In this document: one piece after another, positions 52,896 to 62,539 of the stretch
Layout: each line of letters opens with the position of its first letter
Numbering within the stretch: the first letter of the stretch is position 1
Assembly: GCA_024232355.1 (NCBI GenBank)
Contig: JAAEPW010000261.1
Location: 33,919 to 97,918, forward strand
DNA from: Chloroflexota bacterium
Lineage (GTDB): Bacteria > Chloroflexota > Anaerolineae > B4-G1
Direction of reading: 5' to 3'
DNA length: 64,000 nt
Notes under the pieces: model-generated
Told to the model about the DNA's origin: nothing
Databases searched by the model: none
The model's input: the letters and a program-made list of their open reading frames with translations, nothing else
Made by a program: the position numbers and the translations under genes

Positions 52896-53984
52896 ATGAA
52901 TATACAAAATCTGATCCGGCCTGACATTGCTGTGATAGAGCCCTACACACCGATATTTCCGTTTGACGTTCTCGCTGCCCGGCTGGGCCGCGCGCCCGAT
53001 GACATCATCAAACTGGATGCCAACGAGAACCCTTACGGACCCTCGCCCAAGGTGCGTGAGGCATTGGCTAACCTCCAATACGCCCACGTCTATCCCGATC
53101 CCCAGAGCAGCGCGCTGCGGGCAGCCTTGGCCGAGTTTACGAATGTCCCCACCGATTATTTGTTAGCCGGGCTTGGTGCCGATGAATTGATCGACCTGAT
53201 CATGCGCCTTTTTATTCAACCTGGTGATGGCATCATCAACTGCCCGCCGACGTTCGGCATGTATTCCTTTGGTGCAGACGTGAACGCTGCGAAATTGATC
53301 TCTGTGGAGCGCGACAGCAACTTTGCGCTCGATATGGATGGGATCAAGACTGCGGTGAAACAGCACAGTCCCAAAATCATTTTCATCGCTTCGCCAAACA
53401 ACCCCGACGGTGGTTGGCTCTCTGCTGCCGACCTGGAGCGGCTGTTAGCGCTTCCTGTCGTCGTCGTGCTGGACGAGGCGTACGTCGAGTTTGCGGGGAT
53501 GGGGCGCAGCCGCATCGATATGGTGCCCCAATGTGAAAACCTGATCGTGTTGCGGACCTTTAGCAAATTGGCCGGGTTGGCGGGGATACGTGTGGGTTAC
53601 GGGGCATTTCCGGCGGAACTGGTGCCGCACCTATGGAAGATCAAACAACCCTACAATGTGACAATCGCTGGCTCTATCACTGCTATTGCCGCGCTGCAAG
53701 ATATCGAATGGCTAACTGACAAAGTTGCCCTCATCACCCAGGAGCGCGAACGGTTCTGGCGGCTGCTGGACGACGTTTCATATCTGTGCCCCTATCCATC
53801 ACAATCTAATTTTATCCTCTGCCGGGTGATCGAGCGCGATGCGTACGAACTGAAACTGGCCCTCGAAGGAGAGGGTATCTTGATCCGCTACTATCGTACG
53901 GCGCGCCTGAGCGACCACGTCCGTTTCACCGTCGGCAAACCAGAGCAGACCGACGCTGTCATTGCAGCTTTGAGGAGTATCTAG
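52896..53984 (+). CDS. hisC: Histidinol-phosphate aminotransferase
   Basis: 362 aa. PLP fold type I with [47 protein letters not shown] and the PLP Lys in [15 protein letters not shown]. It transfers the amino group to imidazole acetol phosphate. Start options are GTG 52890 and ATG 52896; the ATG is preferred, though the ribosome site is weak. It stops 2 bases before hisB. Confidence 0.95.
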   Translation: MNIQNLIRPDIAVIEPYTPIFPFDVLAARLGRAPDDIIKLDANENPYGPSPKVREALANLQYAHVYPDPQSSALRAALAEFTNVPTDYLLAGLGADELIDLIMRLFIQPGDGIINCPPTFGMYSFGADVNAAKLISVERDSNFALDMDGIKTAVKQHSPKIIFIASPNNPDGGWLSAADLERLLALPVVVVLDEAYVEFAGMGRSRIDMVPQCENLIVLRTFSKLAGLAGIRVGYGAFPAELVPHLWKIKQPYNVTIAGSITAIAALQDIEWLTDKVALITQERERFWRLLDDVSYLCPYPSQSNFILCRVIERDAYELKLALEGEGILIRYYRTARLSDHVRFTVGKPEQTDAVIAALRSI

Positions 53985-53986
53985 CC

Positions 53987-54574
53987 ATGAGGAAAACTAT
54001 CATTCACCGTCAAACCAGGGAAACTGATATTCAACTCGCTCTTGATCTGGATGGCACGGGACAGTACGAAATCGCGACCGGCGTGGGATTTCTCGACCAT
54101 ATGCTGACCCACGTCGCGGTCCACGGCCTGTTCGACCTTACCATCCGGGCCAGCGGTGACTTGCACATCGACCCTCACCACATCGTCGAAGATGTGGCCC
54201 TGGTACTGGGCCAGGCCCTTGCCGAGGTGCTGGGCGACAAAGCTGGTATTACGCGTATGGGGTCGGCCTACGTGCCAATGGACGAATCACTGGCCTTTGT
54301 CGCCGTGGACCTCTCCGGCCGCCCGTACTGTGTGACCCAAGTGGATTGGGCTGGCTCTACAGTTGGCGGTTTGCCGGTGACACTGATACCACACTTTCTC
54401 GAGTCTTTTGCCGTCACCGCTCGCGCCAACGTCCACGCCCGCGTGCTCTACGGGCGGGATGACCATCACAAGACCGAAGGGTTGTTCAAAGCATTGGGCC
54501 GCGCGTTAGACGGCGCAACGAGACCAGACCCCCGGCGAGGTGGCTTGATACCGTCAACAAAGGGCACGTTGTAA
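53987..54574 (+). CDS. hisB: Imidazoleglycerol-phosphate dehydratase
   Basis: 195 aa, the monofunctional form without phosphatase domain. Metal-binding His motifs [14 protein letters not shown] and [11 protein letters not shown], then [31 protein letters not shown] within the hisC end acts as ribosome site. No histidinol-phosphate phosphatase gene is present in the operon. Confidence 0.97.
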   Translation: MRKTIIHRQTRETDIQLALDLDGTGQYEIATGVGFLDHMLTHVAVHGLFDLTIRASGDLHIDPHHIVEDVALVLGQALAEVLGDKAGITRMGSAYVPMDESLAFVAVDLSGRPYCVTQVDWAGSTVGGLPVTLIPHFLESFAVTARANVHARVLYGRDDHHKTEGLFKALGRALDGATRPDPRRGGLIPSTKGTL

Positions 54575-54593
54575 ACGAAAGGAATGTTGTAAA

Positions 54594-55229
54594 ATGATAT
54601 TGATTGTGGATTACAAGGCCGGAAATTTGACCTCGGTCAAGCGCGCGTTGGACTATTTAGGGGTTCCCAACAAGTTCGTATCGACTGACGGTGAATTGCA
54701 AGATGCCGAGAGAATCATCTTTCCTGGTGTCGGACACGCTGCCACTGCGATGGCTGTTTTGCGAGAGCGAGGGTTCGACGTGGCCCTGCGCAAAGCATTC
54801 GAGCACGGCATACCTATCATGGGCATCTGCTTGGGCGCGCAGATCGTGCTTTCTCACTCGGACGAAGGGGATACTGTCTGCCTGGGATTGATCGACGGCA
54901 ACTGTCCTCGATTTGAACTAGAGGACAAATCGCTGAAAATTCCCCATATGGGATGGAACGAGGTCACAACGACCCAACCACACTATATTCTCAAGGATAT
55001 TGAACCGGATGACGAGTTCTACTTTGTCCACTCGTTCTATCCTCAGCCCCACGACGAGGCCAATGTGTATGCGACCTGCGAATACGAGAGCGCGTTCCCG
55101 ACGGCCATTGGGTATAAGAATCTGTTCGCTACCCAGTTCCACCCGGAAAAGAGCGGGCGGGTCGGTTTGAATTTATTGCGCAACTTTTCCCGATGGAATG
55201 GTATTGAGGAGGAACCCGATGCTGAGTAA
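54594..55229 (+). CDS. hisH: Imidazole glycerol phosphate synthase, glutaminase subunit
   Basis: 211 aa class I glutamine amidotransferase. Nucleophile Cys in [11 protein letters not shown] and the His-x-Glu of [10 protein letters not shown] are seen, with FPGVGHA for the oxyanion region. It supplies ammonia to HisF. Its last 11 bases overlap the hisF start, so the two subunits are made together. Confidence 0.96.
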   Translation: MILIVDYKAGNLTSVKRALDYLGVPNKFVSTDGELQDAERIIFPGVGHAATAMAVLRERGFDVALRKAFEHGIPIMGICLGAQIVLSHSDEGDTVCLGLIDGNCPRFELEDKSLKIPHMGWNEVTTTQPHYILKDIEPDDEFYFVHSFYPQPHDEANVYATCEYESAFPTAIGYKNLFATQFHPEKSGRVGLNLLRNFSRWNGIEEEPDAE

Positions 55230-55998
55230 ACGCGTAATCGCTTGCCTGGACGTGCGCAACGGCAACCTGGCCAAGAGCATCAAGTTTGTCAACACTAAGG
55301 ATATTGGTGATCCGGTCACCGCCGCGCGCAGATATTATGACGAGGGCCTCGATGAGCTTGTCTTTTACGATATTACTGCCTCCAGCGACAACCGCAATAT
55401 TATGCTGGACGTGGTCAGCCAGGTGGCATCGCAGGTGTTCATCCCGTTTTCGGTGGGGGGCGGCCTGCGTACAGTGGAGGATTGCGGCAAAGTGTTGCTA
55501 GCGGGTGCGGAAAAAGTGAACGTCAACACCGCCGCCGTGCAAAACCCCCAGTTGATCGCCGAGGCGTCCCGTGCTTTTGGCGCGCAGTGCGTGGTGCTCT
55601 CGATGGATATACGAGCTGTGCCGCCCACACCCAAAATCCCTTCCGGTTACGAGATCGTGATCCGAGGCGGACGCACGCCGATGGGGATTGACGCTGTCGA
55701 GTGGGCCAAGCAGGGGGAGGATTTGGGAGCAGGAGAACTCGTCGTCAACTCTATCGACGCTGATGGTACCAAGGAGGGATATGAACTCCAGTTGACGCGC
55801 ATGATCGCTGATGCGGTCCGTATTCCCGTCATCGCCTCTGGCGGCGGCGGCAGGCCCGAACATCTCTACGACGTGCTCACCGAGGGACGCGCCGATGCGG
55901 CCTTGGTTGCTTCGATCTTGCACTATGACGAGTACAAAATCAACGATCTAAAAGATCATCTGCACCGGCGCGGCGTCAAAGTGCGGACGAGTTGGTAG
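55219..55998 (+). CDS. hisF: Imidazole glycerol phosphate synthase, cyclase subunit
   Basis: 259 aa (beta/alpha)8 barrel. Catalytic Asp in ACLDVRNG and in [13 protein letters not shown]; phosphate sites [11 protein letters not shown] and [10 protein letters not shown]. It makes imidazole glycerol phosphate and AICAR. The ATG at 55219 is chosen over an upstream in-frame start at 55198 because GAGGAGG lies just before it and the family starts [12 protein letters not shown]. Confidence 0.97.
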   Translation: MLSKRVIACLDVRNGNLAKSIKFVNTKDIGDPVTAARRYYDEGLDELVFYDITASSDNRNIMLDVVSQVASQVFIPFSVGGGLRTVEDCGKVLLAGAEKVNVNTAAVQNPQLIAEASRAFGAQCVVLSMDIRAVPPTPKIPSGYEIVIRGGRTPMGIDAVEWAKQGEDLGAGELVVNSIDADGTKEGYELQLTRMIADAVRIPVIASGGGGRPEHLYDVLTEGRADAALVASILHYDEYKINDLKDHLHRRGVKVRTSW

Positions 55999-56010
55999 GC
56001 TAGGAGAAAA

Positions 56011-56751
56011 ATGGACGAGAAAAGAACTTGGGACATATACTCGGCGATCGATCTGCGGCATGGGCGCGTGGTGCGCCTCAAGCAGGGCGACCCGAATCGG
56101 GAGACAAAGTACGCTGATGATCCATTGATCGTCGCCCGCCGCTGGCAAGATGCCGGTGCGGAATGGCTCCACGTCATCAACCTGGATGGCGCTTTTGGTG
56201 AGAGCAGTCAAGCAAACCGAGCTGCATTAGAGCGTATCTTGACCATAGGGCTGCGGGTTCAATTCGGCGGTGGGGTGCGCGATTTATGGATGCTTCGTCG
56301 AGTATTAGAAATGGGCGTAGACCGGGTGGTAATCGGGACTGCGGCGGTAGAGGAACCTGATTTGGTTGATATCGGTCTAAGCATATTTGGCGCGGAGCGC
56401 ATCGCGGTAGGAATTGATGCCTGTGGGGGAAAAGTACGTACACACGGTTGGGGTTTGGCTACCCCAGTACCCGCACGCGCATTGGCCCAACAGTCAGCCG
56501 CTCAAGGTGTGCGTTGGCTCATATTTACCGACGTCACCCGCGATGGCATGGGCAGCGGTCTCAACCTGGAAGTGACGGTCCAATTGGCAGAGAGAACTGG
56601 CCTCCACGTCATTGCCTCTGGCGGTGTTGCCGGTCTGAAGGATGTGCGACAAACATACGAGGCCGGGTTGAGCGGCGTCATCATTGGGCGCGCGCTTTAC
56701 GAGGGGCAGGTGGCCTTGGAGGATGCGCTGCGAATAGAAGCAAACGAGTAG
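56011..56751 (+). CDS. hisA: ProFAR isomerase
   Basis: 246 aa barrel related to HisF. Asp in YSAIDLRHGRVVRLKQGD, phosphate sites FGGGVRDLWML and ASGGVAGLKD, and FTDVTRDGMGSG with the second catalytic Asp. It converts ProFAR to PRFAR. AGGAG precedes the ATG. The start RTWDIYSAIDL is a little longer than the usual HisA N-terminus. Confidence 0.95.
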   Translation: MDEKRTWDIYSAIDLRHGRVVRLKQGDPNRETKYADDPLIVARRWQDAGAEWLHVINLDGAFGESSQANRAALERILTIGLRVQFGGGVRDLWMLRRVLEMGVDRVVIGTAAVEEPDLVDIGLSIFGAERIAVGIDACGGKVRTHGWGLATPVPARALAQQSAAQGVRWLIFTDVTRDGMGSGLNLEVTVQLAERTGLHVIASGGVAGLKDVRQTYEAGLSGVIIGRALYEGQVALEDALRIEANE

Positions 56752-56766
56752 TGTGAGGAGGATTTC

Positions 56767-58092
56767 ATGTCCAAGCAAAAACTGTATCGCCCGCGACCGA
56801 TCAGCGGATTTCCGGAATGGCTGCCAGAGCAAAAGGCCGTCGAGCTGAAATGGATCGACATAATCCGCCAACACTTTGAACGGTATGGATTCTGCTCAAT
56901 CGAAACCCCTTCTGTCGAAGTGCTCGACGTTCTTCTGGCCAAGGGGGAAACAGAAAAAGAGATGTACGCCATCCACAGGTTTCAGGCGGACGACGGCACA
57001 GACGATGCACGCCTGGCGCTGCACACTGATCTCACCGTCCCCTTTGCGCGTTACGTGGCCCAGCATTTTAACGAACTCACGTTTCCGTTCAAACGTTATC
57101 AAATTCAAAGGTGTTGGCGCGGCGAGCGTCCCCAAGCGGGCCGTTACCGGGAATTTTGTCAGTGCGATATAGATGTCGTTGATGTCGAGCGTGTGTCTCT
57201 GCGTTTTGACGCCGAGATACCGGCGATTGTCTATGACGTTCTCAATGAGTTGGAAATCGGTGATTTTCAAATTGGGATCAGTAATCGCAAAATACTTTAC
57301 GGTTACTGTCAGGGCCTTGGCATCGATGACGCTGCTTCGGTCGTCCGCGTGGTCGACAAGTATGACAAGATCGGTCGAGAGGGAGTTTTGGCTGTGCTTC
57401 AATCACAACTGGGGCTGGGAAAAAAGTTGGCGCGTCAATGTGTGGAGATTGCCCAGGTTCGCACGCCGGATATGGCTTTTGTGGATGCAGTCCGAGCACT
57501 TGGGGTGCAGTCTGATCTGCTCGATGAGGGTCTCGACGAACTCGTGTTTGTGATGGACGCGCTCAGCGATTTGCCCAGGGGTATATTTTTTGCCGACCTG
57601 TCGATTGCGCGCGGATGGGATTATTACACCGGCACGATTTACGAGGGGCGGCTCAGTGAATTCCCTTCTATCGGAACCATTGTCTCTGGCGGGCGCTATG
57701 ACGACCTGGCCTCTTCGTTCATCAAGAAAAAACTGCCCGGTGTTGGCATCTCGATTGGCCTGACACGTATCTTTGGAGCGCTCTTGGCAGAAAATCGATT
57801 GGAACTCGGTCCCAAGTGCCCGACCCAAGTTTTGGTGATCTTGCCAAATGAGGAGCAACGCGGGACGGCTGCGGGCATAGCAAACCTGCTGCGGCAGCGC
57901 GGCTTGAACACCGAGACTTATCACGAACCAGTCAAGATTTCACGCCAGTTGCGGTACGCGTCAAAAAAGGGAATCCCATATGTATGGTTCCCTCCATTTG
58001 ACGAAAATGGAGCGCACGAGATCAAGGATATGGTTTCGAGGACACAGGTATCTGTGGACCCTGAAACTTGGACACCAGACTGTGCCACATAG
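56767..58092 (+). CDS. hisS: Histidyl-tRNA synthetase
   Basis: 441 aa class II synthetase. Motif 2 QRCWRGERPQAGRYREF, the histidine-specific loop ARGWDYYTGTIYEG, motif 3 GVGISIGLTRI, and a C-terminal anticodon-binding domain (QVLVILPNEEQRGTAAGIANLLRQRG in two parts). The full C-terminal domain and the presence of a long-form HisG argue against HisZ. It is last in the his operon (AGGAGG before the ATG), so histidine supply and tRNA charging share one control. Confidence 0.93.
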   Translation: MSKQKLYRPRPISGFPEWLPEQKAVELKWIDIIRQHFERYGFCSIETPSVEVLDVLLAKGETEKEMYAIHRFQADDGTDDARLALHTDLTVPFARYVAQHFNELTFPFKRYQIQRCWRGERPQAGRYREFCQCDIDVVDVERVSLRFDAEIPAIVYDVLNELEIGDFQIGISNRKILYGYCQGLGIDDAASVVRVVDKYDKIGREGVLAVLQSQLGLGKKLARQCVEIAQVRTPDMAFVDAVRALGVQSDLLDEGLDELVFVMDALSDLPRGIFFADLSIARGWDYYTGTIYEGRLSEFPSIGTIVSGGRYDDLASSFIKKKLPGVGISIGLTRIFGALLAENRLELGPKCPTQVLVILPNEEQRGTAAGIANLLRQRGLNTETYHEPVKISRQLRYASKKGIPYVWFPPFDENGAHEIKDMVSRTQVSVDPETWTPDCAT

Positions 58093-58172
58093 TTTGGCTC
58101 ATTGTGACAAGTGCCGTTTTGCCAAGGGGCTTGGTAGTGCCCAAAACCCCTTTAGTGTTCTTCATTTTGCGA

Positions 58173-58218
58173 GAAACAGCAGGGGCGGGGTTTTGAGCCT
58201 TTCTCAAAAAGCTGTTTC
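58173..58218 (+). other. Inverted repeat after hisS
   Basis: GAAACAGC (58173-58180) and GCTGTTTC (58211-58218) are perfect 8-bp arms around a G-rich loop. A weaker hairpin (AAGGGG / CCCCTT) lies just before it, near 58126-58153. No U tract directly follows; a possible end of the his transcript. Confidence 0.45.
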
Positions 58219-58266
58219 TTGGTAGCGCAATCGCTGTCAGGCCCCGGTGTTTTTTCGTGTGTTGAC

Positions 58267-58295
58267 TTGCATAGATGGATGGGGCAGAGTAGAAT
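58267..58295 (+). promoter_or_regulatory. Possible promoter of the dehydratase gene
   Basis: TTGCAT (58267-58272), 17-bp spacer, TAGAAT (58290-58295). The start would fall about 14 bases before the ATG at 58316. Confidence 0.45.
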
Positions 58296-58315
58296 GGGTC
58301 AATGGAGGCAAACCT

Positions 58316-59272
58316 ATGAAATATATCCCCAATTTCCAAGACGTGCTGGAAGCAGCGCAGCGCATCGAACCCCACATGCACCGGACGCCCGTGTTGACTA
58401 GCAGAACGTTGAATCGGATGACGGGTGCTGAACTCTTTCTGAAAAGCGAGAATCTGCAACGAGTTGGAGCCTTTAAGGCACGCGGTGCGTGTAACGCGGT
58501 CTTTTCGTTGACTGAGGAGGATGTGCAACGCGGTGTGGCTACGCACTCGTCGGGGAATCACGGCGCGGCGCTGGCTTATGCTGCGGGATTGCGTGGTATT
58601 CCCGTCATCGTCGTGATGCCCGATAACGCGCCGCTGGTGAAACGTGCAGCGGTGGCCGGATACGGGGCCGAGATTGTGACCAGTGGCTCGCATCCGTTGG
58701 ACCGTGAACTCGCGTTGGAAGAAGTCATCAAAGAGACCGGCGCGACGTTTGTACACCCTTCCAACGATCCGCGCGTGATTGCCGGGCAGGGCACGGCGGC
58801 ACTGGAACTGCTCGAGGATGTCCCCGATCTCGACGTGGTGATGGCGCCGGTCGGGGGAGGGGGGTTGTTGTCTGGGACGGCGTTGGCGGTATCTGGGCGC
58901 TCGCCGGCGACGCGAACCATCGCTGCCGAGCCAGAGATGGCGGACGATGCCTATCGCTCGTTTCGGGATGGGGTCATTTATCCGTCCGAGAACCCACAGA
59001 CCATCGCCGACGGCTTGCGGACCTTTTTGGGCGACCTGACGTTTCCCATCATTCGCGAGCACGTTGCCGATATTGTGACGGTGAGCGAGCAAGGGATTAT
59101 TGACGCGATGCGTGTGGTTTGGGAGCGGACCAAGAGCATCATTGAACCATCCTCTGCCGTGCCGGTGGCGGCGTTATTGGAAGAGAAATTTGATTGTTCG
59201 GGGTTGCGCATTGGCATCATTATCTCTGGTGGGAACGTAGACCTGGATCACCTGCCGTGGCATCGAGTTTAG
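58316..59272 (+). CDS. Threonine dehydratase / serine racemase-like PLP enzyme
   Basis: 318 aa, fold type II PLP enzyme. PLP Lys in VGAFKARGA, SSGNHGAALAYAA, the phosphate loop VGGGGLLSG, and ISGGNVDLD at the end. There is no C-terminal ACT domain, so it is the catabolic or racemase-like form. The ATG at 58316 has GGAG 8 bases upstream; upstream codons overlap the promoter. It deaminates threonine or serine or racemises serine; these cannot be told apart by eye. Confidence 0.9.
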   Translation: MKYIPNFQDVLEAAQRIEPHMHRTPVLTSRTLNRMTGAELFLKSENLQRVGAFKARGACNAVFSLTEEDVQRGVATHSSGNHGAALAYAAGLRGIPVIVVMPDNAPLVKRAAVAGYGAEIVTSGSHPLDRELALEEVIKETGATFVHPSNDPRVIAGQGTAALELLEDVPDLDVVMAPVGGGGLLSGTALAVSGRSPATRTIAAEPEMADDAYRSFRDGVIYPSENPQTIADGLRTFLGDLTFPIIREHVADIVTVSEQGIIDAMRVVWERTKSIIEPSSAVPVAALLEEKFDCSGLRIGIIISGGNVDLDHLPWHRV

Positions 59273-59339
59273 AATACGGATTTGCAGGATGGGAACGGAT
59301 CGGAAATCATTAAATCTAAATCAAATTGGAGGTAATAGA

Positions 59340-60110
59340 ATGAGCGAGATGAAGGACAGGGTTGTAATTGTTACGGGTGCCAGCAGTGGGATTGGACAGG
59401 CTGCGGCCTTGAAATTTGCTTCAGAGGGAGCCAGTGTAGCCTTGGTTGCTCGCAGTGCCGACAAGTTGGCCGCAGTGGGGGAGGCGATCGAGGCCAACGG
59501 TGGCGTGGCAAAGGCAATTGCGGCTGACGTGACCGAGGAAGCAGCGGTCGAACTCGTGGTCCGTGAGACGGTTAGCATGTTTGGCGGTATTGACGTGCTT
59601 GTCAACGCTGCCGGCATCATTGCCACGGGAACGATCGAGAACACGACGCTCCAGGATTGGGATTATATGATGAACGTAAACGCACGCGTGCCATTTTATC
59701 TGATCCAGTGCGCGATGCCGCACCTGGTTGAACGAAAGGGGAACGTGGTGAACGTGTCGAGTGTGAATGGTGTGCGATCCTTTCCCGGTGTGCTGGCTTA
59801 TTGTGTCAGCAAGGCGGCTCTGGACCAACTCACACGCTGCGTTGCGCTAGAGATGGCGAGCAAGGGAGTTCGGCTCAATACCGTCAATCCAGGCGTCACT
59901 GTCACACGGTTGCATCGCTCTGGGGGAATGGATGAGGATGCGTATGCGGCGTTCTTGGAACACAGCAAGAGCACGCATCCGTTGGGCCGCGTGGGACAAC
60001 CGGAGGAGGTCGCCGAACTGATCTATTTCCTGGCCTCGCCGAGATCTGGTTGGATCACGGGGGGCACCCATCTGATCGACGGCGGGCGTGGACAGACTTG
60101 CGCTCGTTGA
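59340..60110 (+). CDS. SDR-family oxidoreductase
   Basis: 256 aa classical SDR. NAD(P) motif TGASSGIG (13-20), NAAG, catalytic Ser in VVNVSSVNG, and Tyr-x3-Lys in AYCVSKAALD. The C-terminal SGWITGGTHLIDGGRG is usual. GGAGG lies 7 bases before the ATG at 59340. The substrate is unknown. It follows the dehydratase by 67 bp. Confidence 0.94.
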   Translation: MSEMKDRVVIVTGASSGIGQAAALKFASEGASVALVARSADKLAAVGEAIEANGGVAKAIAADVTEEAAVELVVRETVSMFGGIDVLVNAAGIIATGTIENTTLQDWDYMMNVNARVPFYLIQCAMPHLVERKGNVVNVSSVNGVRSFPGVLAYCVSKAALDQLTRCVALEMASKGVRLNTVNPGVTVTRLHRSGGMDEDAYAAFLEHSKSTHPLGRVGQPEEVAELIYFLASPRSGWITGGTHLIDGGRGQTCAR

Positions 60111-60112
60111 GG

Positions 60113-60130
60113 GGCATCTGCCCAGATGCC
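60113..60130 (+). other. Hairpin after the SDR gene
   Basis: GGCATCTG (60113-60120) and CAGATGCC (60123-60130) form a perfect stem; practically a 6-bp stem with a 6-nt loop. Its place right after the stop suggests a transcript end, though no U tract follows. Confidence 0.5.
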
Positions 60131-60136
60131 TAGCAT

Positions 60137-60165
60137 TTGCCTTGTCTGCCGCGCCGTGCTACAAT
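60137..60165 (+). promoter_or_regulatory. Possible promoter upstream of the MITE-like element
   Basis: TTGCCT (60137-60142), 17-bp spacer, TACAAT (60160-60165). Transcription would begin at the left end of the inverted-repeat element and run into the PqqD/radical-SAM-like gene. Confidence 0.45.
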
Positions 60166-60170
60166 AATAT

Positions 60171-60323
60171 CTAGTGCAGTTGGGCGTAAATATCTCCGTA
60201 GTAATACAAACTTTAACGCCCAACTGCTAAAGTGTTTCGCGGCAGATCAGCATCATAATAGGCGCTTTGCGTTGATAGTCGGCAATTCTGAACTGTAGGC
60301 TTATTTACGCCGCGAAACACTAG
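60171..60323. mobile_element. 153-bp MITE-like double-foldback element
   Basis: The ends are inverted: CTAGTGCAGTTGGGCGTAAA at the left and, read inward from the right, CTAGTGTTTCGCGGCGTAAA. Each end also pairs with an inner partner: GCAGTTGGGCGT (60176-60187) with ACGCCCAACTGC (60216-60227), and AGTGTTTCGCGGC (60231-60243) with GCCGCGAAACACT (60309-60321), all perfect. There is no coding sequence. From 60324 to 60440 nothing further is seen except the ribosome site of the next gene. Confidence 0.7.
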
Positions 60324-60440
60324 TACTTGGACCTCGCGGCGTTCATCGCATCAAAGTCCGTCACCATTGAGGCGCGACGGGTGTTTGTGTGCAGATGTGG
60401 CCGAGATATGTTCGTTGGAACGATACCAGGAGGATGCCCA

Positions 60441-61670
60441 ATGTCTCTGCTTGATAAAGCCAAGTCGTGGTTTGCGCCTGTTCAACCTCTTTCCCGGGAG
60501 GTGCTTCATTATCAGACCCCATCCGATGCGACCCAGCAATACCGCTTGCATCTGCGCGTGGAAAAAGATGGCCGTGGTTTGCTCGTCGTCAACGCTGCGA
60601 CTATCCTGCACCTGAATCAGACGGCTACCGAGTATGCGCGGCTTTTGATCCAGGGGGTGGACGAGGGGGATGCGGTTCGTGCGATTGCGCGGCGGTATCG
60701 TGTCAATCGATCCCAAGCCCGCGCCGATTATCATAATCTGCGCGAGCACATCATCACGCTGGCTACTACCGTTGACCTCTGCCCGATCACCTATCTGGGG
60801 TTGGAGCGCGCGGAGCCTTTTTCGGCTGAGACCTCGGCTCCATACCGTGTGGACCTGGCCTTGACCTATCGCGTGGATGAGGCTGGCACTCTTGACTCGG
60901 AGGCCCGCCGCCGGGTGGACCGCGAGTTGAGCACCGATGAATGGCGATGTGCGCTGTGGGCGCTTTGGGATTCGGGCGTGCCGCACGTGTGCTTTACTGG
61001 CGGCGAACCGACACTGCGGGATGATCTGGTACAACTGATTCAGTATGGTGAGGAACAGGGATTGGTTACGGGTTTGCTGACCGATGGCCGTCGCTTGCGA
61101 GACCAAGCGTATTTAGACGAACTGTTGATGGCCGGGCTGGATCATCTCCAGATCACGCTGGCCTCGCATCGACCAGACGTACACAACGGGATCGTGGGGC
61201 AGGATGGTGCGTGGCATGATGTAGAGATCGGGCTGCGGAACGCTATGGATGGCGATATTTACGTGGTTGCCCACATCGTTGTCGTGCCCGCCAACGCGGA
61301 TTATGTGGTAGAAACGATCGCTTACCTGGCCGAGTTGGATGTTCCTGCCGTTGCGCTGAGCAGTCCCCTGAAGGCTGATACAGAAGAAGAAAAGTCGCGA
61401 TTACAAAGCGTGTTGGAGGCGGCCCAAGATGCCGTCCACGAACACGACTTGACCCTGGTTTGGGACTTGGCGGCTCCTTACTCGCACGTGAACCCGGTAG
61501 AGGTGGAGGTAGGCTTGCCGCCCGAGCAGGTGGTTCGCCAGCATCTCTACGTCGAGCCGGATGGCGACGTTCTTCCCGCGCAGGGATACAATGTTGTTTT
61601 GGGGAATCTCGTGCGTGATTCCTGGGACAGTATCTGGGATCACGCCGAGCGGAAAAAGTTGATGGGATAG
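60441..61670 (+). CDS. PqqD-like plus radical-SAM-like protein lacking the Fe-S cluster cysteines
   Basis: 409 aa. AGGAGG lies 7 bases before the ATG at 60441. Residues 35-108 are PqqD-like (a peptide-recognition fold). The next part is a radical-SAM-type barrel with a clear FTGGEPTLRDDL (GGEP 187-190, the SAM-binding motif) and strand segments VTGLLTDGRRL and LDHLQITLASH. Where the CxxxCxxC loop should be, it reads LTYRVDEAGTLDS (141-153) with no Cys. The SPASM-like end (VEPDGDVLPAQGYNVVLGNL) also lacks its Cys. It is probably a non-catalytic relative or partner protein. The N-terminus and length argue against truncation. Confidence 0.82.
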   Translation: MSLLDKAKSWFAPVQPLSREVLHYQTPSDATQQYRLHLRVEKDGRGLLVVNAATILHLNQTATEYARLLIQGVDEGDAVRAIARRYRVNRSQARADYHNLREHIITLATTVDLCPITYLGLERAEPFSAETSAPYRVDLALTYRVDEAGTLDSEARRRVDRELSTDEWRCALWALWDSGVPHVCFTGGEPTLRDDLVQLIQYGEEQGLVTGLLTDGRRLRDQAYLDELLMAGLDHLQITLASHRPDVHNGIVGQDGAWHDVEIGLRNAMDGDIYVVAHIVVVPANADYVVETIAYLAELDVPAVALSSPLKADTEEEKSRLQSVLEAAQDAVHEHDLTLVWDLAAPYSHVNPVEVEVGLPPEQVVRQHLYVEPDGDVLPAQGYNVVLGNLVRDSWDSIWDHAERKKLMG

Positions 61671-61687
61671 GGGCGCAGGACAGGTTT

Positions 61688-62464
61688 ATGGGGTCGGAGC
61701 ATCAGTGCCATTCACCTCTGACGTCTGAGGAATGGCATAATTGGTTCTCTGTGCAGGCCGGTTGGACGCGACCGACGCGGACGTGGCTCTACCAGCAGAT
61801 TGGGCTGACCACAGTTCGCACGATTCTAGAGGTCGGTTGCGGTACTGGTGTGATCGTGGGAGAACTTGCTCACCTCACCTCTGCCCGTATAATTGGTCTG
61901 GATCTGAACAAACGCGCATTGGCCTTTGCCCGTCAACGAGGGGACGACGTGGGCTATATAGCTGGGAACGCTCACATACTCCCATTCCCTGATAATTCTT
62001 TCGACGTCGTGGTGTGTCACTATTTGCTCCTGTGGCTGACGGATCCGGCGCAGGGAATGCGGGAGATGGCGCGAGTGGTTCGTCCTACGGGTCACATCCT
62101 GGCTTGCGCCGAGCCGGACTATGGCGGCCGAGTGGACCACCCACCAGAGATGGTTCCGTTGGGCCGCCTTCAGGCCAAAGCGCTGCGCCGTCAGGGTGCT
62201 GATCCCGAACTCGGACGGCGGCTGGGGGAGCTGTTCGTGGCAGCTGGCTTGTGGGCCACGGTGGGGGTGATGGCAGGGGGCTGGAACGTTCCGATCTCTC
62301 CCAATGACGGGTTCGAGGCCGAGTGGGCGATGCGGGAGCGTGATCTGGATGGTCTCATCGATCCAAGAGAATTGGGCCGGTTGCGCTCATTGGATCGTCA
62401 GGCGCTGGCAGAAGGTCGCCGTATGCTGTTTGTCCCGACGTTTTATGCGCTGGGGAAGAAATAA
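61688..62464 (+). CDS. Class I SAM-dependent methyltransferase
   Basis: 258 aa. Methyltransferase fold with ILEVGCGTGVIVGELA (SAM loop), IIGLDLNKRAL, LPFPDNSFDVVVCHYLLLWL and VVRPTGHILACAEPDYGG. It belongs to the Methyltransf_11 type. It starts 18 bp after the radical-SAM-like gene and may be its functional partner; the substrate is unknown. Confidence 0.9.
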   Translation: MGSEHQCHSPLTSEEWHNWFSVQAGWTRPTRTWLYQQIGLTTVRTILEVGCGTGVIVGELAHLTSARIIGLDLNKRALAFARQRGDDVGYIAGNAHILPFPDNSFDVVVCHYLLLWLTDPAQGMREMARVVRPTGHILACAEPDYGGRVDHPPEMVPLGRLQAKALRRQGADPELGRRLGELFVAAGLWATVGVMAGGWNVPISPNDGFEAEWAMRERDLDGLIDPRELGRLRSLDRQALAEGRRMLFVPTFYALGKK

Positions 62465-62539
62465 AACGTATACAACTTGAATTGGCGTTATGCGTAGAAT
62501 TTTGTAGCACTGAACTAACCGACAAACAAGGAGTGAGCC

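Noticed and set aside
56767..58092. Annotation as hisZ instead of hisS
   Set aside because: The protein has the C-terminal anticodon-binding domain, and HisG here is the long form that does not need HisZ.
60111..60440. tRNA or other stable RNA gene in the gap
   Set aside because: The pairing there is explained by nested inverted repeats; no cloverleaf or T-loop consensus was found.
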